Assembly: GCF_040110915.1 (NCBI RefSeq)
Contig: NZ_CP157793.1
Span: 2,368,939 to 2,432,938 of the forward strand
DNA from: Stappia sp.
GTDB taxonomy: Bacteria > Pseudomonadota > Alphaproteobacteria > Rhizobiales > Stappiaceae
Length of the DNA stretch: 64,000 bases
Direction of reading: 5' to 3'
Part shown: piece after piece, positions 44,445 through 64,000 of the stretch
How positions within the stretch are numbered: the stretch's first letter is position 1
Layout: every line of letters begins with the position of its first letter
Translations under genes and position numbers: made by a program
The notes under the pieces: generated by a model
What the model was told of the DNA's origin: nothing
Databases searched by the model: none
What the model saw: only the letters and a program-made list of their open reading frames with translations

Positions 44445-44812
44445 TACAGCACCTCCGGAGCGAGCGAAATCACCTTCATGTGGTTCTTCGCACGCAGCTC
44501 ACGCGGAACCGGGCCGAAAATACGGGTTCCCACCGGTTCCTTGTTGTTGTTGACCAGAACGGCCGCATTGCGGTCGAACCGGATCACCGAGCCGTCGGGC
44601 CGGCGGATATCCTTCGCCGTACGCACGACGACCGCTTTCATCACGTCGCCCTTTTTCACACGGCCGCGCGGACTGGCCTCCTTGACGCTGACGACGATGA
44701 TGTCGCCGACGCTGGCATACTTCCGCTTCGAGCCGCCGAGCACCTTGATGCACATGACACGACGGGCGCCGGAATTATCCGCCACGTCGAGGTTTGTTTG
44801 CATCTGAATCAT
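44444..44812 (-). CDS. rplN: 50S ribosomal protein L14
   Basis: 122 aa. [20 protein letters not shown] and [20 protein letters not shown] identify L14, the intersubunit bridge protein and target of the silencing factor RsfS. It follows rpsQ by 56 bp, a larger gap than most in the cluster. Confidence 0.97.
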   Translation of the reverse strand: MIQMQTNLDVADNSGARRVMCIKVLGGSKRKYASVGDIIVVSVKEASPRGRVKKGDVMKAVVVRTAKDIRRPDGSVIRFDRNAAVLVNNNKEPVGTRIFGPVPRELRAKNHMKVISLAPEVL

Positions 44813-44868
44813 GACTGGCCGCCTTGTTTGTCTATCACCGTGCCCGCGCTTCGAGCCCGGAAGTCATG

Positions 44869-45111
44869 TCAGTCCGCCGTCGAACCTTCGACGACGGTCC
44901 AGGTTTTGTTCTTCGAGATCGGCGCGCATTCCTGGATGAGGACGGTGTCGCCCACCTTGCACGCGTTGGCCTCGTCGTGCGCCCGGTACTTCTTGGTCCG
45001 GCGCACGGTCTTCTTGAACAGCGGATGGGTGAACCGGCGCTCAACGCGGACCGTCACCGTCTTTTCGTTGGCATCGCTCACCACGACGCCCTGCAGCACG
45101 CGTTTCGGCAT
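44869..45111 (-). CDS. rpsQ: 30S ribosomal protein S17
   Basis: 80 aa, OB-fold. [20 protein letters not shown] and the C-terminal [13 protein letters not shown] are standard for S17, an early 16S-binding protein. It is 10 bp after rpmC. Confidence 0.97.
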   Translation of the reverse strand: MPKRVLQGVVVSDANEKTVTVRVERRFTHPLFKKTVRRTKKYRAHDEANACKVGDTVLIQECAPISKNKTWTVVEGSTAD

Positions 45112-45121
45112 GATCGTCTCC

Positions 45122-45322
45122 TTACGCGCCGGTGGCCACGCGCTTTTCGCGCATGATCGTCTGAATGCGCGCGATGTCGCGCCGCACCTGGCGCACCCGC
45201 GCCGTGTTCTCGAGCTGGCCGGTCGCCTTCTGGAAGCGCAGGTTGAACTGCTCCTTCTTCAGGCCTTCGAGTTCCGTGCCGAGCTCGTCCAGGGTCTTTG
45301 CCCGAACGTCTGTCGCCTTCAT
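45122..45322 (-). CDS. rpmC: 50S ribosomal protein L29
   Basis: 66 aa from ATG 45322 ([20 protein letters not shown]), a two-helix protein beside L23 at the exit tunnel. [20 protein letters not shown] is the conserved centre. Longer in-frame readings to 45376 have no family support. Confidence 0.96.
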   Translation of the reverse strand: MKATDVRAKTLDELGTELEGLKKEQFNLRFQKATGQLENTARVRQVRRDIARIQTIMREKRVATGA

Positions 45323-45345
45323 GGCTCTAATTCTCCTGGTCCGCC

Positions 45346-45759
45346 TTAGTCCGCGATACGCTGGACGAAGCGGCACTTGATCGGCAGCTTCGCCGCCGCA
45401 AGACGCATCGCCTCACGCGCCGTATCCTCCGGCACGCCGTCGATCTCGAACATGATCCGCCCGGGCTTGACCTTGCACGCCCAATAGTCCGGCGAGCCCT
45501 TGCCCTTACCCATACGCACTTCGGTCGGCTTCGAGGACACCGGCACGTCCGGGAAGATCCGGATCCACACACGGCCCGCACGCTTCATGTGACGGGTCAT
45601 CGCACGACGGGCAGCCTCGATCTGGCGCGCGGTCACCCGCTCAGGCTCGACAGCCTTCAGACCGAAGGCGCCGAAGTTGAGATCGGTGCCCCCCTTGGCT
45701 GCGCCGTGGATCCGGCCCTTGTGCTGCTTGCGGAACTTCGTTCGCTTCGGTTGCAGCAT
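45346..45759 (-). CDS. rplP: 50S ribosomal protein L16
   Basis: 137 aa. [20 protein letters not shown] and [20 protein letters not shown] are L16 signatures. L16 helps place the A-site tRNA. It is 23 bp before rpmC and 45 bp after rpsC. Confidence 0.97.
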   Translation of the reverse strand: MLQPKRTKFRKQHKGRIHGAAKGGTDLNFGAFGLKAVEPERVTARQIEAARRAMTRHMKRAGRVWIRIFPDVPVSSKPTEVRMGKGKGSPDYWACKVKPGRIMFEIDGVPEDTAREAMRLAAAKLPIKCRFVQRIAD

Positions 45760-45804
45760 CTTCTCTCTCTCGCTTCTTGTCTGTCCGAGACCCGCTCACC
45801 GCTC

Positions 45805-46521
45805 TCAGGCGGCGCGGCCCCGCTCGCGGCGACCGCCGCCCTGGTTCGAACCGTCGCCCTCCACGGCCCGGCGCTCAGACGCCATCGGGTCGTGCTCGAG
45901 GATCTCACCCTTGAAGATCCAGACCTTCACGCCGCAGGTGCCATAGGCGGTATGCGCCGTGGCGACGCCGTAGTCGATATCGGCGCGCAGCGTGTGCAGC
46001 GGCACACGGCCTTCGCGATACCACTCGGTACGGGCGATCTCGGCACCGCCGAGACGGCCGCCGCAGTTGATCCGGATGCCCTGGGCGCCCATGCGCATGG
46101 CCGACTGGACCGAGCGCTTCATGGCGCGGCGGAACGCGACGCGGCGCTCCAGCTGCTGGGCGATGCTGTCGGCGACGAGCTGGGCGTCGACTTCCGGCTT
46201 GCGAACCTCGACGATGTTGATGTGCACGTCGGAGTTCGTGATCTTCGCCAGCGCCTTGCGCAGCTTCTCGATGTCCGCGCCCTTCTTACCGATCACCACG
46301 CCCGGACGACCCGAGTGGATGGAGACGCGGCACTTGCGGTGCGGACGCTCGACGACGACCTTGGACACGGCCGCCTGCTTCAGGGCCTTGAGGATGTACT
46401 CGCGGATGCGGAAATCCTCGTGCAGCAGCTGGCCGTACTCACCCTTGTCCGCGTACCAGCGCGAATCCCAGGTGCGATTGATGCCAAGCCGCAGGCCGAT
46501 CGGATTGATTTTCTGTCCCAT
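45805..46521 (-). CDS. rpsC: 30S ribosomal protein S3
   Basis: 238 aa. [20 protein letters not shown], the KH domain with [20 protein letters not shown], and [14 protein letters not shown] identify S3, part of the mRNA entry helicase. Its ATG overlaps the stop of rplV by one base. The C-terminal tail is Gly/Arg-rich. Confidence 0.97.
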   Translation of the reverse strand: MGQKINPIGLRLGINRTWDSRWYADKGEYGQLLHEDFRIREYILKALKQAAVSKVVVERPHRKCRVSIHSGRPGVVIGKKGADIEKLRKALAKITNSDVHINIVEVRKPEVDAQLVADSIAQQLERRVAFRRAMKRSVQSAMRMGAQGIRINCGGRLGGAEIARTEWYREGRVPLHTLRADIDYGVATAHTAYGTCGVKVWIFKGEILEHDPMASERRAVEGDGSNQGGGRRERGRAA

Positions 46522-46901
46522 CAGGCGGTCTCCTCGACTTCCCGGACAACGATGGTGAGGTTCGAGAACGGCTTCTCGATCCGACCCACCCGGCCACGGG
46601 CGCGGGCCTGGAACCGCTTGATCACGAACGCCTTGCCCACATGCGCCTCGGCGACGACCAGATTGTCGACGTCGAGATCGTGGTTGTTCTCCGCGTTGGC
46701 GATGGCCGACATGAGCGCCTTCTTGACGTCGCCGGCGATACGCTTGCGCGAGAAGGTGAGATCGGAAATGGCGCTCTCGACCTTCTTGCCGCGGATCGTG
46801 GCCGCGACCATGTTCAGCTTGCGCGGAGAAACCCGCAGCATCCGGGCGACCGCCTTCGCCTCGTTATCGGCGAGCGCACGCCCGCCCTTCGGCTTGCCCA
46901 T
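46521..46901 (-). CDS. rplV: 50S ribosomal protein L22
   Basis: 126 aa. [20 protein letters not shown] and [20 protein letters not shown] are L22 signatures; its hairpin loop lines the exit tunnel and is a macrolide-resistance site. It starts 2 bp after rpsS and overlaps rpsC by one base. Confidence 0.97.
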   Translation of the reverse strand: MGKPKGGRALADNEAKAVARMLRVSPRKLNMVAATIRGKKVESAISDLTFSRKRIAGDVKKALMSAIANAENNHDLDVDNLVVAEAHVGKAFVIKRFQARARGRVGRIEKPFSNLTIVVREVEETA

Positions 46902-46903
46902 GG

Positions 46904-47182
46904 TTACTTCCTCTTCGCCTTCTTGTCGGCGCCGTGGCCATAATAGGTCCGGGTCGGCGAGAACTCGCCGAACTTGTGACCGATCATGTCTTCCGACACC
47001 AACACCGGAACGTGCTTCTGGCCGTTGTAGACGCCGAAGGTCAGCCCCACGAACTGAGGCAGGATGGTCGAGCGCCGGCTCCAGATCTTGATGACTTCGT
47101 TGCGGCCGGATTCGCGCACCTTATCTGCCTTCTTGAGCAGAAAGCCGTCGACGAACGGGCCCTTCCAAACTGAACGTGCCAT
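46904..47182 (-). CDS. rpsS: 30S ribosomal protein S19
   Basis: 92 aa. [20 protein letters not shown] and [20 protein letters not shown] match S19, which pairs with S13 in the small-subunit head. It lies 12 bp after rplB. Confidence 0.97.
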   Translation of the reverse strand: MARSVWKGPFVDGFLLKKADKVRESGRNEVIKIWSRRSTILPQFVGLTFGVYNGQKHVPVLVSEDMIGHKFGEFSPTRTYYGHGADKKAKRK

Positions 47183-47194
47183 GGTCGGCCCCCT

Positions 47195-48028
47195 TTACTT
47201 CTTGCGCTGATGCCGGCTGCGGACGATGTACTTGTCCGTCGCCTTGTTCGAACGCGTGCGCTTGCCCTTGGTCGGCTTGCCCCACGGGGTCACCGGATGA
47301 CGACCGCCGGAGGTCCGGCCCTCACCGCCACCATGCGGGTGGTCGATCGGGTTCATCGCGACACCGCGCACGTTCGGACGACGCCCGAGCCAGCGGCTGC
47401 GACCGGCCTTGCCGTGGTTGATGTTCGAATGATCCGGGTTCGACACCGCGCCGATCGAGGCCATGCAGGTGCCGAGCACGCGACGCTGCTCGCCCGACTG
47501 CAGGCGGATCGTCGTGTAGCCCTGATCGCGACCGACCACCTGGGCATAGGCGCCCGCGGAGCGCGCGATCTGACCGCCCTTGCCCGGCTTCATCTCCACA
47601 TTGTGGACGATGGTGCCGACCGGAATGGAGGCCAGCGGCATCGCGTTGCCCGGCTTCACGTCGACCGACTTGCCAGACACCACGGTGTCACCGACGCCGA
47701 GGCGCTGCGGCGCCAGGATGTAGGACAGCTCGCCATCGGCATACTTCACCAGCGCGATGAACGCCGTGCGGTTCGGATCGTATTCGATCCGCTCGACGGT
47801 CGCCGGGACGTCGGCCTTGGTGCGCTTGAAGTCGACCAGACGGTAGCGGCGCTTGTGCCCGCCACCGCGGTTCGGCGCGGTGGTCCGGCCGTGGTTGTTG
47901 CGCCCGCCCGTCTTCGACAGGCCTTCCGTCAGCGTCTTGACCGGCTTGCCCTTGTAGAGCGCGGACCGGTCGACCTGAACCAGCTGACGGCGGCCGGGCG
48001 ATGTCGGATTAAAGGTCTTGAGTGCCAT
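47195..48028 (-). CDS. rplB: 50S ribosomal protein L2
   Basis: 277 aa. [20 protein letters not shown] and the C-terminal [17 protein letters not shown], with the His important for peptidyl-transferase structure, are diagnostic. It lies 16 bp after rplW. Confidence 0.97.
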   Translation of the reverse strand: MALKTFNPTSPGRRQLVQVDRSALYKGKPVKTLTEGLSKTGGRNNHGRTTAPNRGGGHKRRYRLVDFKRTKADVPATVERIEYDPNRTAFIALVKYADGELSYILAPQRLGVGDTVVSGKSVDVKPGNAMPLASIPVGTIVHNVEMKPGKGGQIARSAGAYAQVVGRDQGYTTIRLQSGEQRRVLGTCMASIGAVSNPDHSNINHGKAGRSRWLGRRPNVRGVAMNPIDHPHGGGEGRTSGGRHPVTPWGKPTKGKRTRSNKATDKYIVRSRHQRKK

Positions 48029-48044
48029 TTTTCCTTCTCCGCCC

Positions 48045-48338
48045 TTACAGACCCGTAGTCACGTCGATGGACTGACCCTCGGCCAGCGTGACGACCGCCT
48101 TCTTGACGTCCGACTGCTGACCCAGGCGCCCGCGGAACCGCTTCTGCTTGCCCTTGCGGACCAGCGTGTTCACGGCCGTGACCTTGACGCCGAAGAGCTT
48201 CTCGACGGCGGCCTTGATCTCGGGCTTGGTCGCGGTCGGAGACACGTTGAAAACGACCTTGTTCTGCTCGGAGGCGTAGGTCGACTTCTCGGTGATCACC
48301 GGCGAGACGATCGTGTCGTAGTGCTTCAGAGTGCTCAT
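48045..48338 (-). CDS. rplW: 50S ribosomal protein L23
   Basis: 97 aa. [20 protein letters not shown] and [20 protein letters not shown] match L23, the exit-tunnel docking site for trigger factor and SRP. Its ATG overlaps rplD's stop (ATGA). Confidence 0.97.
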   Translation of the reverse strand: MSTLKHYDTIVSPVITEKSTYASEQNKVVFNVSPTATKPEIKAAVEKLFGVKVTAVNTLVRKGKQKRFRGRLGQQSDVKKAVVTLAEGQSIDVTTGL

Positions 48339-48955
48339 TTGAACCGCTCCTCCAGGGCCGACACGGCCGCCTTCGTCAGAACCAGCTTCTCGCGCCGCAG
48401 CAGGTCGTAGACATTGATGCCCTCGACCGGCAGCACGTCGATCGCCGGAATGTTGCGCGACGCCAGACGGAAGTTCACATCGACCTCGGTGCCATCGACC
48501 ACGAGCGCATTCGACAGACCGAGTTGCTTCAGCTTCTCGTTCAGCGCCTTGGTTTTCGGCCCGTCGACGCTCGCCGCGTCCAGCACGATCACGCCATCGG
48601 CCTTGATCTTGGCCGACAGGGCGTGGCGAAGGCCGAGGGCACGGATCTTCTTGGGAAGATCGTGCTCGTGGCTGCGCACGACCGGCCCATGGGCCTTGCC
48701 GCCGCCGCGAAACTGCGGAGCCTTCTTGTTGCCGTGACGCGCGCCGCCCGTGCCCTTCTGGCGCACGAACTTCTTCGTCGACCCGTTGATCTCGGCCCGC
48801 TGCTTGGCCTTGTGGGTGCCCGCCTGCCGCTTGGCAAGCTGCCAGCGAACGACCCGATGGATCAGGTCGGTGCGCGGCTCGAGACCGAAGATCTCATCCG
48901 ACACCGTGATCGAACCGGCGGCGGCCCCGTCGAGGGTCTTCACCTCAAGTTCCAT
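48335..48955 (-). CDS. rplD: 50S ribosomal protein L4
   Basis: 206 aa from ATG 48955, which overlaps the rplC stop by one base (TGATG). [20 protein letters not shown] and [20 protein letters not shown] are L4 landmarks; an extended loop lines the tunnel. In enterobacteria L4 also represses the S10 operon. A GTG one codon upstream is a possible alternative. Confidence 0.97.
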   Translation of the reverse strand: MELEVKTLDGAAAGSITVSDEIFGLEPRTDLIHRVVRWQLAKRQAGTHKAKQRAEINGSTKKFVRQKGTGGARHGNKKAPQFRGGGKAHGPVVRSHEHDLPKKIRALGLRHALSAKIKADGVIVLDAASVDGPKTKALNEKLKQLGLSNALVVDGTEVDVNFRLASRNIPAIDVLPVEGINVYDLLRREKLVLTKAAVSALEERFK

Positions 48956-49668
48956 CACTCACTCTCCTTCTCGACCACAGCCGCCGGCGCGTCGCCGGTG
49001 CGGAACGCACCCGGCATCGGAACACCGTCCGGAAGGGCCTTCTTCACCGCGTCGCGAATGAGGATCCAGCCGCCCTTCGACCCCGGGACCGCGCCCTGGA
49101 TCATGATGAGGCCGCGCTCCACATCCGTGCGCACGATCTTCAGGTTCTGCGTGGTCACCTGTTCGGCGCCCATGTGACCGGCCATCTTCTTGCCCTTGAA
49201 CACCTTGCCGGGGTCCTGGCACTGACCGGTGGAACCGTGCGAACGGTGCGAAATCGACACACCGTGCGAGGCCCGCAGCCCGCCGAAGTTGTGGCGCTTC
49301 ATCGCACCCGCGAACCCCTTACCGATCGAGGTGCCCGTGACGTCCACGAACTGGCCCTCGACGAAGTGGTCGGCGGTGATCTCCGCGCCCACGTCGATCA
49401 GGTTGTCCTGAGAGACGCGGAACTCGGCGAGCTTGCGCTTCGGCTCCACCTTCGCGACAGCGAAGTGACCGCGCGCGGCGCGCGGCGTGTTCTTGACCTT
49501 GGCCAGACCGGCGCCGACCTGCAGCGCGGTGTAGCCGTTCTTCTCTTCCGTCCGGTGGGCGACGACCTGACAGTTTTCGAGCTTCAGCACCGTCACCGGC
49601 ACATGCTCGCCTGCATCGTTGTAGATGCGGGTCATTCCCACCTTCTGTGCGATCACTCCAGAACGCAT
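48955..49668 (-). CDS. rplC: 50S ribosomal protein L3
   Basis: 237 aa from ATG 49668 ([20 protein letters not shown]). [20 protein letters not shown] and SIGQ-equivalent [20 protein letters not shown] include the loop that reaches the peptidyl-transferase centre. It follows rpsJ by 22 bp. An upstream start at 49716 is not supported by the family. Confidence 0.97.
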   Translation of the reverse strand: MRSGVIAQKVGMTRIYNDAGEHVPVTVLKLENCQVVAHRTEEKNGYTALQVGAGLAKVKNTPRAARGHFAVAKVEPKRKLAEFRVSQDNLIDVGAEITADHFVEGQFVDVTGTSIGKGFAGAMKRHNFGGLRASHGVSISHRSHGSTGQCQDPGKVFKGKKMAGHMGAEQVTTQNLKIVRTDVERGLIMIQGAVPGSKGGWILIRDAVKKALPDGVPMPGAFRTGDAPAAVVEKESE

Positions 49669-49690
49669 GGCGTGTCCCCTTGTGAGCGCC

Positions 49691-49999
49691 TTACAGCTTG
49701 ATCTCGACGTCGACACCGGCGGCGAGGTCGAGCTTCATCAGCGCGTCCACGGTCTGCGGCGTCGGATCAACGATGTCGAGGAGGCGCTTGTGGGTGCGCA
49801 TCTCGAACTGATCACGGCTCTTCTTGTCGATATGCGGGCCGCGAAGCACGGTGTACTTCTCGATCCGCGTGGGCAGCGGCACGGGGCCGCGCACTTGTGC
49901 ACCGGTCCGCTTCGCCGTGCTGACGATCTCGCGGGTCGACGCATCGAGAACCCGATGGTCGAACGCCTTGAGACGGATCCGAATGTTTTGACCGTTCAT
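49691..49999 (-). CDS. rpsJ: 30S ribosomal protein S10 (NusE)
   Basis: 102 aa. [20 protein letters not shown] and [20 protein letters not shown] are S10 signatures; it also works with NusB in antitermination. It follows tuf by 56 bp with a hairpin in the gap, so S10-operon transcription may continue from the str genes. Confidence 0.97.
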   Translation of the reverse strand: MNGQNIRIRLKAFDHRVLDASTREIVSTAKRTGAQVRGPVPLPTRIEKYTVLRGPHIDKKSRDQFEMRTHKRLLDIVDPTPQTVDALMKLDLAAGVDVEIKL

Positions 50000-50022
50000 G
50001 TCTCAATCCCCATGCGGGCCGC

Positions 50023-50040
50023 CGGCGCCTTTTGGCGCCG
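50023..50040 (-). other. Hairpin between tuf and rpsJ
   Basis: CGGCGCC (50023-50029), TTTT loop, GGCGCCG (50034-50040): a perfect 7-bp stem in the 56-bp gap. No T-run follows on the minus strand, so attenuation or RNA processing is likelier than full termination. Confidence 0.5.
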
Positions 50041-50055
50041 CGCGGCGAACGCAGA

Positions 50056-51231
50056 TTACTCGACGATTTTCGCGACGACGCCGGCACCCACGGTGCGGCC
50101 GCCCTCGCGGATCGCGAAGCGCAGGCCTTCTTCCATCGCGATCGGCACGATCAGCTCGACGTCGACCGACACATTGTCGCCCGGCATCACCATTTCCGTG
50201 CCCTCGGGAAGCGTCACCACGCCCGTCACATCCGTCGTGCGGAAGTAGAACTGCGGACGGTAGTTGGTGAAGAACGGCGTATGACGGCCGCCCTCTTCCT
50301 TCGTCAGGATGTAGGCCTCGGCCTTGAACTTCGTGTGCGGCGTCACCGAACCCGGCTTGCACAGCACCTGGCCGCGCTCCACGTCCTCGCGGCCGATGCC
50401 GCGGATCAGCGCGCCGATGTTGTCGCCCGCCTCGCCCTGATCGAGCAGCTTGCGGAACATCTCAACGCCCGTCACCGTCGTCTTCTTGGTGTCGCGGATG
50501 CCGACGATCTCGACTTCCTCGCCCACCTTCACGACGCCGCGCTCCACGCGGCCGGTCACCACCGTGCCACGGCCGGAGATCGAGAACACGTCCTCGATCG
50601 GCATCAGGAACGGAAGATCCTTCGGACGCTCCGGGGTCGGGATGTAGTCATCCACGGCCGCCATCAGCTCCTTGATCTTCTCTTCGCCGATGTTGGCGTC
50701 GCGGCCCTCGAGCGCGGCAAGCGCCGAGCCGGCCACGATCGGAATGTCGTCGCCCGGGAACTCGTAGGACGACAGAAGCTCGCGCACTTCCATCTCGACG
50801 AGCTCCAGCAGCTCCTCGTCGTCCACCTGGTCGACCTTGTTCAGGAATACCACCAGCGCCGGAACGCCGACCTGGCGAGCGAGCAGGATGTGCTCGCGCG
50901 TCTGCGGCATCGGGCCGTCAGCGGCCGAGCACACCAGGATCGCGCCGTCCATCTGCGCCGCACCGGTGATCATGTTCTTCACGTAGTCGGCGTGACCCGG
51001 GCAGTCGACGTGCGCGTAGTGACGGTTCTCCGTCTCGTACTCCACGTGCGCCGTCGAGATCGTGATGCCGCGCGCCCGCTCTTCCGGCGCGCCGTCGATC
51101 TCGTCGTAGGCCTTGAAGTCGCCGAACGACTTCGTGATCGCCGCCGTCAGCGTCGTCTTGCCATGGTCGACGTGGCCGATCGTGCCAATGTTCACGTGCG
51201 GCTTCGTCCGCTCAAACTTTGCTTTCGCCAT
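50056..51231 (-). CDS. tuf: Elongation factor Tu
   Basis: 391-aa GTPase that brings aminoacyl-tRNA to the ribosome. P-loop [10 protein letters not shown], switch [33 protein letters not shown] and [10 protein letters not shown] are the G motifs; domains 2 and 3 follow. It lies 49 bp after fusA. Many Proteobacteria have a second tuf copy, which would be outside this window. Confidence 0.98.
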   Translation of the reverse strand: MAKAKFERTKPHVNIGTIGHVDHGKTTLTAAITKSFGDFKAYDEIDGAPEERARGITISTAHVEYETENRHYAHVDCPGHADYVKNMITGAAQMDGAILVCSAADGPMPQTREHILLARQVGVPALVVFLNKVDQVDDEELLELVEMEVRELLSSYEFPGDDIPIVAGSALAALEGRDANIGEEKIKELMAAVDDYIPTPERPKDLPFLMPIEDVFSISGRGTVVTGRVERGVVKVGEEVEIVGIRDTKKTTVTGVEMFRKLLDQGEAGDNIGALIRGIGREDVERGQVLCKPGSVTPHTKFKAEAYILTKEEGGRHTPFFTNYRPQFYFRTTDVTGVVTLPEGTEMVMPGDNVSVDVELIVPIAMEEGLRFAIREGGRTVGAGVVAKIVE

Positions 51232-51280
51232 CGGATTTCTCCGTACCTTCGTTCTTTAACCTAAGTGGCGTTGGCAGCAA

Positions 51281-53356
<2,076 letters not shown>

Positions 53357-53379
53357 GGTGCCAGCCTCTTGCGGTGCGA

Positions 53380-54573
<1,194 letters not shown>

Positions 54574-54870
54574 TCACTCGCGATAGGTAATGACGGCGAC
54601 TTCCCCGGCGAGCGCATCCTCATAGGCCGCCTCGAACGTCGGATCGTCCGGCTCTTCCAGGATCACGCCGATCTGGTCCAGATCGACCTCCACGAAGCCC
54701 TGCCCGCCGAGCGCCTCGAGCGCGGCCCGCACCGCGCTGTCCTCGTCCGGCGCCTGAAGCAGAATGTTCACCGGAACGTCCGCCAGCGCATCGCCCTCGC
54801 CCGGTTCGCGCGCCGTGCCAAGAATGATGAAGACATTCGCACCGCCGTCATCGTCGGAAAACCGTGTCAT
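54574..54870 (-). CDS. Conserved-looking acidic 98-aa protein of unknown function
   Basis: 98 aa from ATG 54870 with AGGACAGG just upstream. It is strongly acidic (for example DDDGGANVFI, EVDLDQIGVILEEPDDPTFE) with alternating hydrophobic residues that suggest a compact alpha/beta fold. I do not recognise the family. It lies between the rpoC terminator and the str leader on the same strand. An in-frame upstream start at 54939 gives an unlikely basic extension. Confidence 0.68.
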   Translation of the reverse strand: MTRFSDDDGGANVFIILGTAREPGEGDALADVPVNILLQAPDEDSAVRAALEALGGQGFVEVDLDQIGVILEEPDDPTFEAAYEDALAGEVAVITYRE

Positions 54871-54992
54871 CTCGCCTGTCCTTTCCGGGCGTCCTTGATC
54901 CGCGGCCGGAACCGTCGCCGCCCGGCCCCGCTTCGTCAATCGTTCCGTCCCTCTCCGCGCGCGGGAAAGTGCCCCGTCGCGGGTTGACCACG

Positions 54993-55020
54993 AAAAAGGG
55001 CCGCGCGATGGCGGCCCTTT
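54993..55020 (-). terminator. Rho-independent terminator after rpoC
   Basis: A perfect 10-bp stem (54995-55004 with 55011-55020), a 6-nt loop and five T on the minus strand (54993-54997). It starts 39 bp after the rpoC stop and separates the rpoBC unit from the 98-aa gene. Confidence 0.9.
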
Positions 55021-55058
55021 CCCGATCGGTCGCGACCGGGTCGCGATGGCGACGGCGG

Positions 55059-59258
<4,200 letters not shown>

Positions 59259-59359
59259 GGGCTCTCTCCTCGAATGCGCGGACGGGGAGCGGGCTCGCGG
59301 CCCCGCTCCCCTCTCCGGCAATGCGGCATCTTGTGGCGGCGGTCGGCATCAGGCGAAGG

Positions 59360-63502
<4,143 letters not shown>

Positions 63503-63652
63503 TGTCGCTCCTCGTTTCGATCTAACACGGCTCTCCGAAAAGCCGTACCGGACCACATCCCGGCACCGCGGACCGTGGTGGCGGCCCTTCGGAGAACCGT
63601 CCCGTCTTAGGGACCAAAGCCCCGGTCAGGATCTCCCGCCGGGGTCGAAAAC

Positions 63653-63678
63653 GCGGTCCCGGCCGAAACCGGGACCGC
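63653..63678 (-). terminator. Terminator or attenuator between rplL and rpoB
   Basis: A perfect 10-bp stem (63653-63662 with 63669-63678), 6-nt loop, then GTTTTC on the minus strand. The position matches the attenuator between L7/L12 and rpoB genes of other bacteria, which lowers polymerase synthesis relative to ribosomal protein. Confidence 0.75.
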
Positions 63679-63695
63679 ACAGGCACGCGGCCTGA

Positions 63696-64000
63696 TTACT
63701 TCAGCTCGACCTTGGCGCCGGCTTCCTCGAGCTTCTTCTTCAGCTCTTCCGCCTCGTCCTTGGCCACGCCTTCCTTCACCGGCTTCGGCGCGCCCTCGAC
63801 CAGGTCCTTGGCTTCCTTCAGGCCAAGACCGGTGATGGCACGCACTTCCTTGATGACGTTGATCTTCTTGGCGCCCGCATCGGCCAGGATGACGTCGAAC
63901 TCATCCTTTTCCTCGGCCGCGGCGGCACCCGCGTCACCACCACCGGCGGCAGCCGCGACGGCGACCGGAGCGGCGGCGGACACGCCCCACTTCTCCTCGA
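63696..64000 (-). CDS. rplL: 50S ribosomal protein L7/L12, 5' end cut off
   Basis: The C-terminal ~101 codons are present; the frame stays open to the window edge with [18 protein letters not shown], the end of the N-terminal dimerisation domain and the Ala/Gly hinge. The C-terminal domain ([20 protein letters not shown], then [20 protein letters not shown]) recruits translation factors. The gene starts outside the window. It is the first gene seen of the rplL-rpoBC unit. Confidence 0.97.
   Translation of the reverse strand, partial: EEKWGVSAAAPVAVAAAAGGGDAGAAAAEEKDEFDVILADAGAKKINVIKEVRAITGLGLKEAKDLVEGAPKPVKEGVAKDEAEELKKKLEEAGAKVELK

Overview
The window is GC-rich DNA from an alphaproteobacterium, most likely of the order Hyphomicrobiales (Rhizobiales). 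The evidence is an ATP12-type F1-ATPase chaperone, a zinc-independent S14, the gene order rplQ-degP-rarA behind the ribosomal protein cluster, many ATG/GTG/TTG starts with GGAG-type ribosome-binding sites, and strong GC bias at third codon positions. No phage, insertion sequence, CRISPR array or rRNA operon was seen. One tRNA-Leu(GAG) is present.

Left part (1-13.7 kb, almost all on the minus strand): a leucine-catabolism regulon. It holds methylcrotonyl-CoA carboxylase (mccB, mccA), and a compact operon of a LiuR-like MerR regulator, a hotdog thioesterase, a GNAT acetyltransferase and isovaleryl-CoA dehydrogenase. A 16-bp sequence is shared exactly by the regions upstream of mccB and of the merR gene and is probably the regulator's operator. 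Between them lie a GST, a rhodanese, two class III nucleotide cyclases, an aldo/keto reductase, a second-type ClpP and several membrane or secreted proteins of unknown function.

Middle part (14-35.8 kb): a four-gene plus-strand cluster of circularly permuted ATP-grasp, alpha-E protein, transglutaminase-like protein and Anbu (a bacterial proteasome homologue). This is the most interesting, poorly understood system in the window. It is followed by an unexported amidase, an ATP12 chaperone, a HAD phosphatase that appears to start with CTG, rluC, crcB, a VOC protein and mgtE. Next come a LysR regulator with a divergent cupin/SDR pair and a clear palindromic operator, tRNA-Leu, a stand-alone FliN, lipB, a ten-copy 31-35 bp tandem repeat, folB, a large patatin-like phospholipase, rarA and a Do-type protease.

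Right part (35.9-64 kb, all minus strand): the ribosomal/transcription supercluster, read right to left as rplL, rpoB, rpoC, a 98-aa unknown, rpsG, fusA, tuf, rpsJ, the S10 and spc genes, secY, adk, rpsM, rpsK, rpoA and rplQ. An intact rpsL, expected just before rpsG, is not in the window; a 723-bp stretch with no recognisable gene occupies its place. mccA and rplL are cut by the window edges.
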